NCBI GenBank assembly: GCA_028704035.1
Contig: JAQVLS010000084.1
Location: 1 to 6,988, forward strand
Source: Desulfotomaculaceae bacterium
GTDB taxonomy: Bacteria > Bacillota > Desulfotomaculia > Desulfotomaculales > Pelotomaculaceae
Reading direction: 5' to 3'
DNA: 6,988 bases
The notes under the pieces were generated by a model. That model was given only the letters and a program-made list of their open reading frames with translations. It was not told where the DNA came from and made no database searches. A program made the position numbers and the translations under genes. Positions 1 through 5,756 of this stretch are shown piece by piece (the stretch's first letter is position 1; the number at the start of each line of letters is the position of its first letter).

Positions 1-278
1 TCAGCAAGCCGCCTTAATTGCTTTTCTGTGATTGCTTTGCAAAAGCCTAAATCAAAATCCTCAAGCTTCTTTATGTAAGGGAAGCCAGCTTCCTTAATGC
101 GTTTGGCCTTAGCCTTGTCGTTACGATAATTAATCTCTTCTTGGAAAACATCCGACAAGAGTTCCATATTAGTTGCGTTAGAAGCGTCAGCTTCTTTTAG
201 TATTGATTCAAGGTTGTCTCTTGTATTTATTAGGCTTAAACTGCCCGCGTTTGCCTTTAATTCTTTTAATTTATCCAT
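1..278 (-). CDS. istB: IstB-like AAA+ helper ATPase of IS21 family, N-terminal part only
   Basis: Starting at the ATG at 278-276, the minus strand is open to the window edge, giving 92 codons of a protein normally about 250 residues long. It starts MDKLKELKAN and contains AGFPYIKKLEDFDL around residues 67-80, matching the N-terminal IstB signature (an arginine/lysine-rich helix, then AGFP-x-x-K-x-LEDFDF). The Walker A and B motifs should lie further on and are not in the window, so intactness cannot be judged. The start overlaps the istA stop by 8 nt (ATGGATAA), and an AAGGGAAG purine stretch lies about ten bases upstream inside the istA coding region, suggesting translational coupling. In the family, IstB oligomerises on target DNA using ATP and stimulates IstA. 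Confidence 0.85.
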   Translation of the reverse strand, partial: MDKLKELKANAGSLSLINTRDNLESILKEADASNATNMELLSDVFQEEINYRNDKAKAKRIKEAGFPYIKKLEDFDLGFCKAITEKQLRRLA

Positions 279-1836
279 TTGAAATACTTCCCTTCATAGC
301 ATCCTCATAAACGCTCAAATCACGTATTTTCGGCGTTATGTTGCGATATTTTTCCGGTAGCCCCGGAAGCTTATCAATTTTGGATGTCCTTTCGGAAGTG
401 TTATCCAGCTCATTTAGATAAATCAGCGTTGATTTGAAATCGCCGGCAGAGTAAAGCCCTCTTTCCATGCAGTAATTAAGCGCATTTTGTATTAGTAAAT
501 CATCATTAAGCTCAAAGCATATATTTTTAATCACGCCCAGCTGATCCCTATAATATCTTGGCTTTGCTTTATGAATTTTGTTTAAAAATTGTTCTGCTGT
601 ATCGCTTCCGCCTAATACTCCCAGCGTATCTTTTTCGAGCTGTTCTTGTCGTCGGCTGTAGTCCCGCTCGCTGCGTCTATGGCCAACCAAGCGGCCTTTA
701 TCGTGGCACAATGGATGCTTTGCATAAATCTCACCGGTTTCAGTGTCTGTTATGGTTACTGTTTCATTTTCAACAATCAGAAACACCGTCTTCTTAGGCT
801 CATAAGTCCCTTTGGGGACGCGGTATCTATTTGATTTATACAAAACAATATTGTCTTTTCTAACAGGATAAGGTACATTTGAGTTAACAGGATATTTACT
901 ATCCCATTCAGGTACCGGTATCAAGTATTGCTGTTCCAGAGCAAATACTTCAGCCGGTATTTTTTTTGTTGTTTCATGCTGCTTTGCATTTGCCGTTCTT
1001 TTAAGCCATGCCAGGCAATCATCATTAAGGGTTTCGATATCATGGAATATTCTATGTTCGGCAAAGCCGTATTTAGCATATTTGACTACGGCCTCAATTC
1101 TTCCTTTGCTTTCCGGGTCATTGCCTCTGCAAAGATAGATTCTAAACTTAATAGCGTCTATATATGCTTGAAACCGCTCTGTGTAAATTATGTCTCCGCT
1201 ATTTTCACTTACAGCTAAAACCGTATCTTGGTCATATACAATCTCTCTTGTCCGTCCACCAAAGAATTTAAAGGATTTATTATGCGCATTGATAAAGCTA
1301 TTTGTCGTAAATGGCTTGTCAACCCAGTATACAAATTTATGTCTTGAATGGGACATAACCATTGCAAAGCAGTAGACCTTCTTATGTCTGCCGGTATCTG
1401 TTTCCAGTATGATTTCGCCCATGTCTACTTGTGCTTGCTCGCCCATCGGCGGATCTTCAACAGCTTCATATTGCCTTAGTTTAGCGGTCTTTTTAATATC
1501 ATATTTATCCCTGATGCTGGTCACATAGCTCCTGAAACTTCGCTCCTTAAAAGGCAGCTCAATTACTTTGTGTTTTTCTAATATCCAATCATACAACTGA
1601 GCTGATGACATATCAGGATACTTTCTAAGGCACTCAACTACATAATCTTCATAAGGTTCGGCTTTCTTGATTCGTGTCTCCGCATTTTCCCTTTCGGCAG
1701 CAAACTCATCCGGTGTCATATTCCAATACTTTAATACAGTTTTGTAATCCTTGCCTAATAGCCTTGCTGTCTGGCTTTTATTAAAGCCGTTTCTTTTATG
1801 CTCTTGAATCTGTCCATACATTTTCCAATTCGTCAT
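271..1836 (-). CDS. istA: IS21-family DDE transposase IstA
   Basis: This is a complete 521-residue protein, a normal length for IstA. Residues ~15-38 form a helix-turn-helix (NKSQTARLLGKDYKTVLKYW), the sequence-specific binding domain. The retroviral-integrase-type catalytic core follows: D138 in AQVDMGE, D202 in IVYDQDT and E248 in SKGRIEAVVKYAKYGF, spaced as in IstA proteins. A beta-rich C-terminal domain lies around residues 320-390. The ATG at 1836-1834 is chosen because GGAGGGG sits ten bases upstream (1845-1851). The stop overlaps istB by 8 nt. The gene is A/T-richer than the exporter genes, consistent with separate ancestry. No frameshift or stop is seen, so the transposase should be functional provided istB and the far terminus are intact. 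Confidence 0.95.
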   Translation of the reverse strand: MTNWKMYGQIQEHKRNGFNKSQTARLLGKDYKTVLKYWNMTPDEFAAERENAETRIKKAEPYEDYVVECLRKYPDMSSAQLYDWILEKHKVIELPFKERSFRSYVTSIRDKYDIKKTAKLRQYEAVEDPPMGEQAQVDMGEIILETDTGRHKKVYCFAMVMSHSRHKFVYWVDKPFTTNSFINAHNKSFKFFGGRTREIVYDQDTVLAVSENSGDIIYTERFQAYIDAIKFRIYLCRGNDPESKGRIEAVVKYAKYGFAEHRIFHDIETLNDDCLAWLKRTANAKQHETTKKIPAEVFALEQQYLIPVPEWDSKYPVNSNVPYPVRKDNIVLYKSNRYRVPKGTYEPKKTVFLIVENETVTITDTETGEIYAKHPLCHDKGRLVGHRRSERDYSRRQEQLEKDTLGVLGGSDTAEQFLNKIHKAKPRYYRDQLGVIKNICFELNDDLLIQNALNYCMERGLYSAGDFKSTLIYLNELDNTSERTSKIDKLPGLPEKYRNITPKIRDLSVYEDAMKGSISNG

Positions 1837-1849
1837 CCTTTCTTCCCCT

Positions 1850-1873
1850 CCAGGATAAATTCTATCATCCTGG
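1850..1873 (-). promoter_or_regulatory. Leader hairpin over the istA ribosome binding site
   Basis: On the minus strand CCAGGAT (1873-1867) is a perfect 7-bp inverted complement of ATCCTGG (1856-1850), with a 10-base loop. The 3' arm runs into the istA Shine-Dalgarno GGAGGGG at 1851-1845, so the last pairs use its first G residues. Several insertion sequences use such a stem to block translation of read-through mRNA coming from flanking genes. Here that role is inferred from position only. Confidence 0.5.
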
Positions 1874-1884
1874 TGTTTTTATTT

Positions 1885-1956
1885 GATGACTATGGAAAAT
1901 TATTTGCCTAAAATTATGGATTCTTATTTGCCTAAATCTATGGATTTTAGTTTGCC
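1885..1956 (-). repeat. Three tandem 24-bp terminal repeats of the IS21 element
   Basis: Three consecutive 24-bp units lie at 1956-1933, 1932-1909 and 1908-1885 (minus-strand order). Each begins GGCAAA and has TCCATA at bases 13-18. The first two also share the ending TTTA, while the third diverges after TCCATAG. Multiple terminal repeats are known in IS21-family ends as IstA binding sites, so these are probably transposase iterons. The two outer units match each other best, and the innermost one is the most degenerate. Confidence 0.8.
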
Positions 1957-1957
1957 A

Positions 1958-1980
1958 TTCACAGCAGCACTCCTGCGGGG
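1958..1980 (+). other. Residual 5' coding sequence of the methyltransferase next to the IS junction
   Basis: Between the IS terminus and the first ATG of the methyltransferase the frame is open and encodes HSSTPAG from 1960. This fits an interior part of the protein rather than a leader: there is no purine-rich ribosome binding site and no recognisable promoter. The frame meets a TAG stop only within the IS at 1948-1950. No alternative ATG, GTG or TTG start exists in this stretch. Confidence 0.6.
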
Positions 1981-2880
1981 ATGCATCGTTCGATTTGCGT
2001 TAAAGAAATATTGGAATTCTTACAGATTACTCCTGGACAAACTGGATTAGATGCAACCCTGGGTTATGGTGGACATACTGTAGAGATGCTTAAACGTTTA
2101 AATGCACAGGGACACCTGTATACCATGGATGTAGATCCTATTGAATTAGCGAAGACCCGGCAGCGTTTAGAAAGTTTAGGTTATGGATCTGATATCTTAA
2201 CCACTAGACATATGAATTTTTCCGAAATCGATAAACTTGTTTTAGAATCGGGACCATTGAATTTTGTGTTGGCAGACTTGGGTGTCTCTTCAATGCAAAT
2301 CGACAACCCCGAGAGAGGCTTTTCATTTAAGAATGATGGACCTTTGGACTTACGGCTGAATCCGCAAAGAGGCGTATCTGCTGCAGCTCGTTTAAAAACT
2401 ATTTCCCAAGCTGAATTAGAAGGTATGCTGATAGAAAACTCGGACGAGCCTAATGCCGCAGTAATCGCTCGCGCCATTGTTGCAGCAAATAATAAGGGAA
2501 CAGACATCTCAACAACAACCATGCTCCGGCAAATTATCACTGATGCGCTGATGTGTATTCCAAAAAACGCAAGAAAAGATGAGACTAAAAAATCCTGTCA
2601 ACGATGCTTTCAAGCGTTGCGAATTGATGTCAATCATGAATATGAAGTGTTATATGAATTCCTGGAAAAACTTCCTGCTACCCTTGCTGAAAGCGGGCGT
2701 ATTGCGATACTCTCTTTCCATTCGGGGGAAGATCGTCTCGTTAAAAAATCATTTCAACGTTTTTACCGTGAAGGTGTCTATCGTGAAATTGCGCCCGGTC
2801 CTATTCGACCATCATCGGAAGAATGTAATACCAATAGTCGTGCTCGTTCAGCCAAATTGCGTTGGGCTATAAAATCATAA
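1981..2880 (+). CDS. rsmH-like: RsmH/MraW-like SAM-dependent methyltransferase paralog, 5' end cut off by the IS
   Basis: The 299 remaining codons carry the RsmH fold: the SAM-binding motif DATLGYGGHT (~residues 24-33), MDVDP (~49-53), ADLGVSSMQIDNPERGFSFK (~98-117) followed by DGPLDLRLN, FQALRIDVN (~209-217), SFHSGEDRLVKKSF (~244-257) and a C-terminal RARSAKLRWA. RsmH N4-methylates C1402 of 16S rRNA. This copy differs from the canonical enzyme: SFHSG instead of SFHSL, a short C-terminal segment and no HPAT-type motif before FQALRI, so it is better called a paralog whose substrate is uncertain. The ATG at 1981 has no proper Shine-Dalgarno (only GGGG touching it). Upstream codons in frame (1960-1980) read HSSTPAG, which I recall as the conserved lead-in of this paralog family, and a TAG inside the IS (1948-1950) closes the frame. 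The natural start was therefore probably lost; the gene may be a pseudogene. Confidence 0.85.
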   Translation: MHRSICVKEILEFLQITPGQTGLDATLGYGGHTVEMLKRLNAQGHLYTMDVDPIELAKTRQRLESLGYGSDILTTRHMNFSEIDKLVLESGPLNFVLADLGVSSMQIDNPERGFSFKNDGPLDLRLNPQRGVSAAARLKTISQAELEGMLIENSDEPNAAVIARAIVAANNKGTDISTTTMLRQIITDALMCIPKNARKDETKKSCQRCFQALRIDVNHEYEVLYEFLEKLPATLAESGRIAILSFHSGEDRLVKKSFQRFYREGVYREIAPGPIRPSSEECNTNSRARSAKLRWAIKS

Positions 2881-2900
2881 TTAGGTGACAAATCTCCCCC

Positions 2901-2970
2901 TGGTTGCGCAAAGCCTCTGAAAATATCATTGGGGATACGACAGCCACAAGAACAAGAAAGGCTGCAACCA
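2901..2970 (+). repeat. Intergenic inverted repeat with competing inner pairings
   Basis: TGGTTGC (2901-2907) is perfectly complementary to GCAACCA (2964-2970). Directly inside, AGCCT (2912-2916) can pair with AGGCT (2959-2963), leaving a GCAA bulge. Alternatively CAGCC (2941-2945) can pair with GGCTG (2960-2964). A third possible pairing, TCCCC (2894-2898) with GGGGA (2931-2935), would cross the outer stem. No T-tract follows, so it is not a classical terminator. I could not match it to a known riboswitch class. It lies between the methyltransferase stop and the toxin-antitoxin promoter. Confidence 0.4.
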
Positions 2971-2978
2971 ATTATCAG

Positions 2979-3007
2979 TTGTCCTCGTAGCACAATAGAA
3001 GTATAAT
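2979..3007 (+). promoter_or_regulatory. Sigma-A-type promoter of the toxin-antitoxin operon
   Basis: A perfect -10 box TATAAT (3002-3007) lies 17 bases downstream of TTGTCC (2979-2984), a 4/6 match to the -35 consensus. Transcription would start near 3013-3015, about 27 bases before the antitoxin ATG. This is the only strong promoter-like sequence I see between the methyltransferase and the toxin-antitoxin genes. Confidence 0.65.
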
Positions 3008-3022
3008 ATGATAAGAATATTA
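3004..3022. promoter_or_regulatory. Candidate antitoxin operator over the -10 box and transcription start
   Basis: TAATAT (3004-3009) and ATATTA (3017-3022) form a perfect inverted repeat with a 7-base spacer. The repeat overlaps the -10 box and the predicted start site. Phd/YefM-type antitoxins repress their own promoters by binding short palindromes in this position, so this is a plausible operator. The A/T-rich context means chance occurrence cannot be excluded. Confidence 0.4.
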
Positions 3023-3040
3023 CTATGAGGAGTTGATAGC

Positions 3041-3331
3041 ATGCAGATTAAACCGTCCGCAAACATCCGGCAGAATTACAACGAAATCGCAGATTTATGC
3101 AGATCTACCGGGGAGCCTGTATATCTGACGAAAAACGGCGAGGGTGATCTTGTGGTTATGGATATAAATACGTTTGCCCGCCGTGAAAAAATGCTAAAGC
3201 TGCGTGAAGAACTGTTGGCTGTCGAGGAAGATCGTCTGGCAGGCCGCACCGGAACTACACCGGACGAATTGGACAGCTATTTAGAAAGCATTATCGATGA
3301 GGTGGAACATGGAAAAAAAGCCTCCATATAA
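3041..3331 (+). CDS. Phd/YefM-family type II antitoxin
   Basis: This 96-residue acidic protein has the Phd/YefM layout. An N-terminal DNA-binding and dimerisation half (~residues 1-50) begins MQIKPSANIRQNYNEIADLC and includes EPVYLTKNGEGDLVVMDINTF, a typical family core. A charged helical C-terminal half (LREELLAVEEDRLAGRT, then LDSYLESIIDEVE) would wrap around and neutralise the toxin. GAGGAG at 3027-3032, 8 bases before the ATG, supports the start. The gene overlaps the toxin by 23 nt, so the two are co-transcribed and probably translationally coupled. In this family the antitoxin, alone or bound to toxin, represses the operon; the palindrome over the -10 box would be its site. The family call is secure from the N-terminal motif. 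Confidence 0.92.
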   Translation: MQIKPSANIRQNYNEIADLCRSTGEPVYLTKNGEGDLVVMDINTFARREKMLKLREELLAVEEDRLAGRTGTTPDELDSYLESIIDEVEHGKKASI

Positions 3332-3626
3332 AGTGATTGTTTCCGACCGTGCCCGTCAGATGCTGGCGGCCCATGTTCTATTTCTAGCACAGAAAAGCCC
3401 TGCTGCCGCCCGCAAAACTAAGAATGAATTGATGGATGCTATCCGCTCCCTTTCCACCATGCCGGAGCGTTTTCCTTTTCTGAATGCAGAATTTATGCCA
3501 CTCAACAAGTATCACAAGATGTACGTCGAAAAATGGTATCTGATTTTATACCAAATAAAGGATCAAACGGTATACGTTGATTATATTGTAGATTGCAGGC
3601 AGGATTACGGCTGGCTGGTAAAGTAG
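3309..3626 (+). CDS. RelE/ParE-family type II toxin
   Basis: This small basic protein of 105 residues has the RelE/ParE pattern: YKVIVSDRARQML as the first strand and helix, a helical hairpin around residues 18-48 (AAHVLFLAQKSPAAARKTKNELMDAIRSL), MPERFPF, and a C-terminal sheet with KMYVEKWYLILYQI and VYVDYIVDCRQD. RelE members cleave mRNA in the ribosome while ParE members poison gyrase, and sequence alone does not settle which applies here. I chose the ATG at 3309 rather than the in-frame ATG at 3297 because GAGG (3299-3302) sits six bases before it and the upstream one has no ribosome binding site. The gene overlaps the antitoxin by 23 nt. The frame is intact, so the pair is probably functional. 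Confidence 0.9.
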   Translation: MEKKPPYKVIVSDRARQMLAAHVLFLAQKSPAAARKTKNELMDAIRSLSTMPERFPFLNAEFMPLNKYHKMYVEKWYLILYQIKDQTVYVDYIVDCRQDYGWLVK

Positions 3627-3636
3627 TATTTGCAGT

Positions 3637-3664
3637 AGTGATAATCCACCTTACAGCTATCACT
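3637..3664. repeat. Hairpin between convergent operons
   Basis: AGTGATA (3637-3643) and TATCACT (3658-3664) form a perfect 7-bp stem with a 14-base loop, just after the toxin stop. The GC pairs at 3632-3633 and 3665-3666 could extend it across a 3-base bulge. No T-tract follows on the plus strand; the A7 run at 3674-3680 would lie before, not after, the hairpin on the minus strand. It may slow or protect converging transcripts, but it does not meet intrinsic terminator criteria. The rest of 3627-3784 shows nothing recognisable. Confidence 0.35.
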
Positions 3665-3784
3665 GCCACCGCCAAAAAAATTCACATTTATATTGTATCA
3701 TCGGAAGCTAGTTCATTTTTATTTCGCATACCCAATCTGCAGAAAATTCCTGGTAGCCATGTACAATACGTTAGGTTCGATTTA

Positions 3785-4546
3785 CTAAGCGTCATCCGCG
3801 CTGCTGAAAGTACAGGCCATGTGTTCCAGTTCCTGCCGCACCTTTTCCCTGCCCATCCGCCCGGCAGTGAAATCGCAGTTGATCCTGCCGTCCACGATTT
3901 CTATCACCCGATCCGCACCGGCGGCGATATCGCGGTCGTGGGTGACCATTACCAGGTTCGTTTTGTTTTCCCTCACTATTTCTTTCAAAAGCTCCATCAC
4001 CATACCGCTGGTCTTGCTGTCCAGGTTTCCGGTCGGTTCGTCGGCAAATATTATTTTCGGCTGGTTGATCAGCGAGCGGGCAATGGCTACTCGCTGCTGC
4101 TGCCCCCCGGACAGCTGGTGCGGGTATTTGCCGCCGTACTGTTCAATCCCTATCCGCTCCATCAGGTACATGGCACGGCCAACGATCTCTTGAGGTGGTT
4201 TGCCTTTGCCGATCCAGTGGGGAATTAGGATGTTTTCAAGGGCTGTAAACTCGGGAAGCAAATAGTGAAACTGAAATATGAAGCCGATTTTTTCATTGCG
4301 ATAGGAGGCCTGCTCACCTTTATTCAGCCCGGAAATATCCTGACCGTCCAGGGAGACTTTTCCGCTGGTCGGCGCCTCCAGCAGTCCGATAATATTTAAC
4401 AGGGTACTCTTGCCCGATCCGGAAGGCCCAATAAAAGCGGTAAACTGGCCGCTCTTGATGGAAAGGTCAATATCGAACAGCACCTGGACGACTACTTCAT
4501 CCCCGTAGAACTTGTTAACCTGTTCCAGGACAATTATTTCATCCAT
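3785..4546 (-). CDS. ABC exporter ATPase, LolD/MacB/DevA type
   Basis: This 253-residue cytoplasmic nucleotide-binding subunit has every ABC motif: Walker [10 protein letters not shown] (residues 40-48), Q-loop Q92 in [13 protein letters not shown], signature LSGGQQQR (145-152), Walker B IIFADEP with catalytic E170, D-loop GNLD (173-176) and switch H203 in VTHD. The sequence [17 protein letters not shown] and the spacing are typical of the LolD/MacB subfamily, which powers mechanotransmission-type exporters rather than importers. About 25 residues after the last motif form an unremarkable, partly charged tail ending SSADDA. GGAGG at 4556-4560, nine bases upstream, supports the ATG at 4546. 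Its ATG overlaps the permease stop by 8 nt (ATGGATGA), so both are translated together. No defect is seen. The substrate is unknown. Confidence 0.93.
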   Translation of the reverse strand: MDEIIVLEQVNKFYGDEVVVQVLFDIDLSIKSGQFTAFIGPSGSGKSTLLNIIGLLEAPTSGKVSLDGQDISGLNKGEQASYRNEKIGFIFQFHYLLPEFTALENILIPHWIGKGKPPQEIVGRAMYLMERIGIEQYGGKYPHQLSGGQQQRVAIARSLINQPKIIFADEPTGNLDSKTSGMVMELLKEIVRENKTNLVMVTHDRDIAAGADRVIEIVDGRINCDFTAGRMGREKVRQELEHMACTFSSADDA

Positions 4547-5756
4547 TTCTGATAACCTCCATCGGGTTCAGCCCGGCTGCCCGGCGGGCCGGCACAAATG
4601 CGGCCACGGAGGCCGAAGCGGCAGCCAGAACTGCGGGCAAAAGAATGTTTGTCAGCGTTATTTTCAATTCATAGGTCGGGCCGCCGCTGCTTTTTGTCCC
4701 AAACATGAACAATTCAGTCAGACCGAGCCCCAGCAGAATGCCCACCAGCGCCCCGGCAAAGCCCATGGAAAAGCCCTGGATGATAAAAATGCGGGCGGCG
4801 CTTTTGTCATTCGTACCCATTGCTTTCAAAATGCCGAGCTGACGGGATTTTTGAATGGCGATAATGGCCAGGACGCTGGCAATGCCCAGGGTAATGCTGA
4901 GCAAAACAAAAAACTGAATCATGGCGGAAGAGGTATCCTGCGCCCTCAGGCCGCTCAGCAGTTCTTTATTCCTTTCCTGCCAGGACTCCGCCTTTACCTG
5001 GCCGAAATTTTCTCCGAGCTCTTTGGCCAGGCCGTCGGCTGCAAACACGTCATGCACCTGGATTTCTATAGCTGAGATCCCGGTGATGTCCAAAAAAGTA
5101 CGCGCCCGGTCCAGGGACATCACCACCATATTGTTGGCCGCCGACGCTCCCAGGTCAAATATGCCCTGAATAATAAAATAATCGCCCGTTCCCTTTTGAT
5201 TTCTTAGATAAAAGGTATCGCCCGTTTGCAAACCCGATTTTTCTGACGAGGCCACGCCGATAAGGACATTATTCCCACCCGGCCGGAGATCCCCGTTGAC
5301 AAGATTTTTTTTAAGCTTGTAGATCACATCGGCCTCGGGCAGCGTTATTCCTTTGATTATGACCGGGAAAGAAGACCTCCCTTTTTCTATGTAGCCATTG
5401 CCGTTAACCATCGGGGCGGCCACGGTTATTTCTTTTATGCCGGCTAGGTGTTCACCGTAGCGCTGCCACGATAATATTTCGCTTTCCTCGGTTTTCAACG
5501 GCTTTTGATAATCGTCTATGACGCCTCCGCCTATACCCAGGGGCTGCGGGGCGGATAAAGGCGGCGCTATGGTAATATGCGGGGAAGAACCGATAGTACG
5601 CTGAATGAGGTTTCTCTGCAGCCCGTCCATCAGCGATATTAAAAATACCTGCACGGCTACACCAACTGCGATGCCGAGGATGATCAGCACCGTCTGCGAC
5701 CTGCCGTTCAAAAGAAACCTATAGGCGATCATAAATTCGTAAGTGTTAAACCTCAT
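4539..5756 (-). CDS. ABC exporter permease, FtsX/MacB/LolC type
   Basis: The protein has 405 residues with the four-helix MacB/LolCE topology. TM1 is at ~22-44 (SQTVLIILGIAVGVAVQVFLI). A large extracytoplasmic domain spans ~45-275. The FtsX domain then has TM2 (~280-303, FFVLLSITLGIASVLAIIAI), the cytoplasmic coupling segment KSRQLGILKAMG, TM3 (~328-350), TM4 (~365-388) and the terminal motif [16 protein letters not shown]. The ATG at 5756 was preferred over an upstream frame start at 5849 because GGGAGG (5766-5771) lies nine bases before it, and because the extra residues would be non-homologous sequence overlapping the membrane fusion protein. It overlaps that gene by 11 nt and the ATPase by 8 nt. 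The gene is intact. The cargo of this exporter cannot be told from sequence; related systems move lipoproteins, glycolipids, macrolides or peptides. Confidence 0.9.
   Translation of the reverse strand: MRFNTYEFMIAYRFLLNGRSQTVLIILGIAVGVAVQVFLISLMDGLQRNLIQRTIGSSPHITIAPPLSAPQPLGIGGGVIDDYQKPLKTEESEILSWQRYGEHLAGIKEITVAAPMVNGNGYIEKGRSSFPVIIKGITLPEADVIYKLKKNLVNGDLRPGGNNVLIGVASSEKSGLQTGDTFYLRNQKGTGDYFIIQGIFDLGASAANNMVVMSLDRARTFLDITGISAIEIQVHDVFAADGLAKELGENFGQVKAESWQERNKELLSGLRAQDTSSAMIQFFVLLSITLGIASVLAIIAIQKSRQLGILKAMGTNDKSAARIFIIQGFSMGFAGALVGILLGLGLTELFMFGTKSSGGPTYELKITLTNILLPAVLAAASASVAAFVPARRAAGLNPMEVIRNG

Larger units (their letters stand above)
1..1957 (-). mobile_element. IS21-family insertion sequence, partial (istA end complete, istB end outside window)
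   Basis: The element reads on the minus strand as terminus, tandem repeats, istA, then istB running off the window. This two-gene order with overlapping frames is the hallmark of the IS21 family: IstA is the DDE transposase and IstB its AAA+ helper ATPase. The outer end is placed at 1957 because the minus strand starts there with TGGCAAAC, a TG terminus as expected for IS21-type elements, and because the first of three tandem 24-bp repeats begins one base inside. Immediately outside, the plus strand reads as coding sequence of the neighbouring methyltransferase. The other terminus and any target duplication (4-8 bp is usual for the family) lie outside the window. The family assignment is secure; the exact end base is inferred. 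Confidence 0.88.

Noticed and set aside
1861..1980. Outward promoter from the IS end that would drive the methyltransferase
   Set aside because: No -35/-10 pair with acceptable spacing is visible on the plus strand, although the A/T-rich repeats prevent certainty.
2181..2540. Minus-strand open frame inside the methyltransferase
   Set aside because: The opposite strand encodes conserved RsmH motifs throughout, so this is an antisense shadow.
2881..3007. Read-through extension of the methyltransferase frame for 41 codons past its stop
   Set aside because: The frame is open, but an open run of this length is expected by chance fairly often. The methyltransferase already ends with its normal RARSAKLRWA motif.
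3632..3680. Rho-independent terminator for the toxin-antitoxin or exporter operon
   Set aside because: A hairpin exists, but no T-tract follows it on either strand in the correct position.
3593..4228. Long plus-strand open frame of 211 codons opposite the ATPase
   Set aside because: It lies antisense to a gene with every ABC motif, and its only start is inside the toxin gene. The protein has no coherent domain and is explained as a shadow of the G/C-biased ATPase.
4512..5075. Plus-strand open frame of 187 codons opposite the permease
   Set aside because: It is antisense to a clear membrane protein, its composition is rich in Gln, His and Gly in a repetitive shadow-like way, and it has no ribosome binding site.
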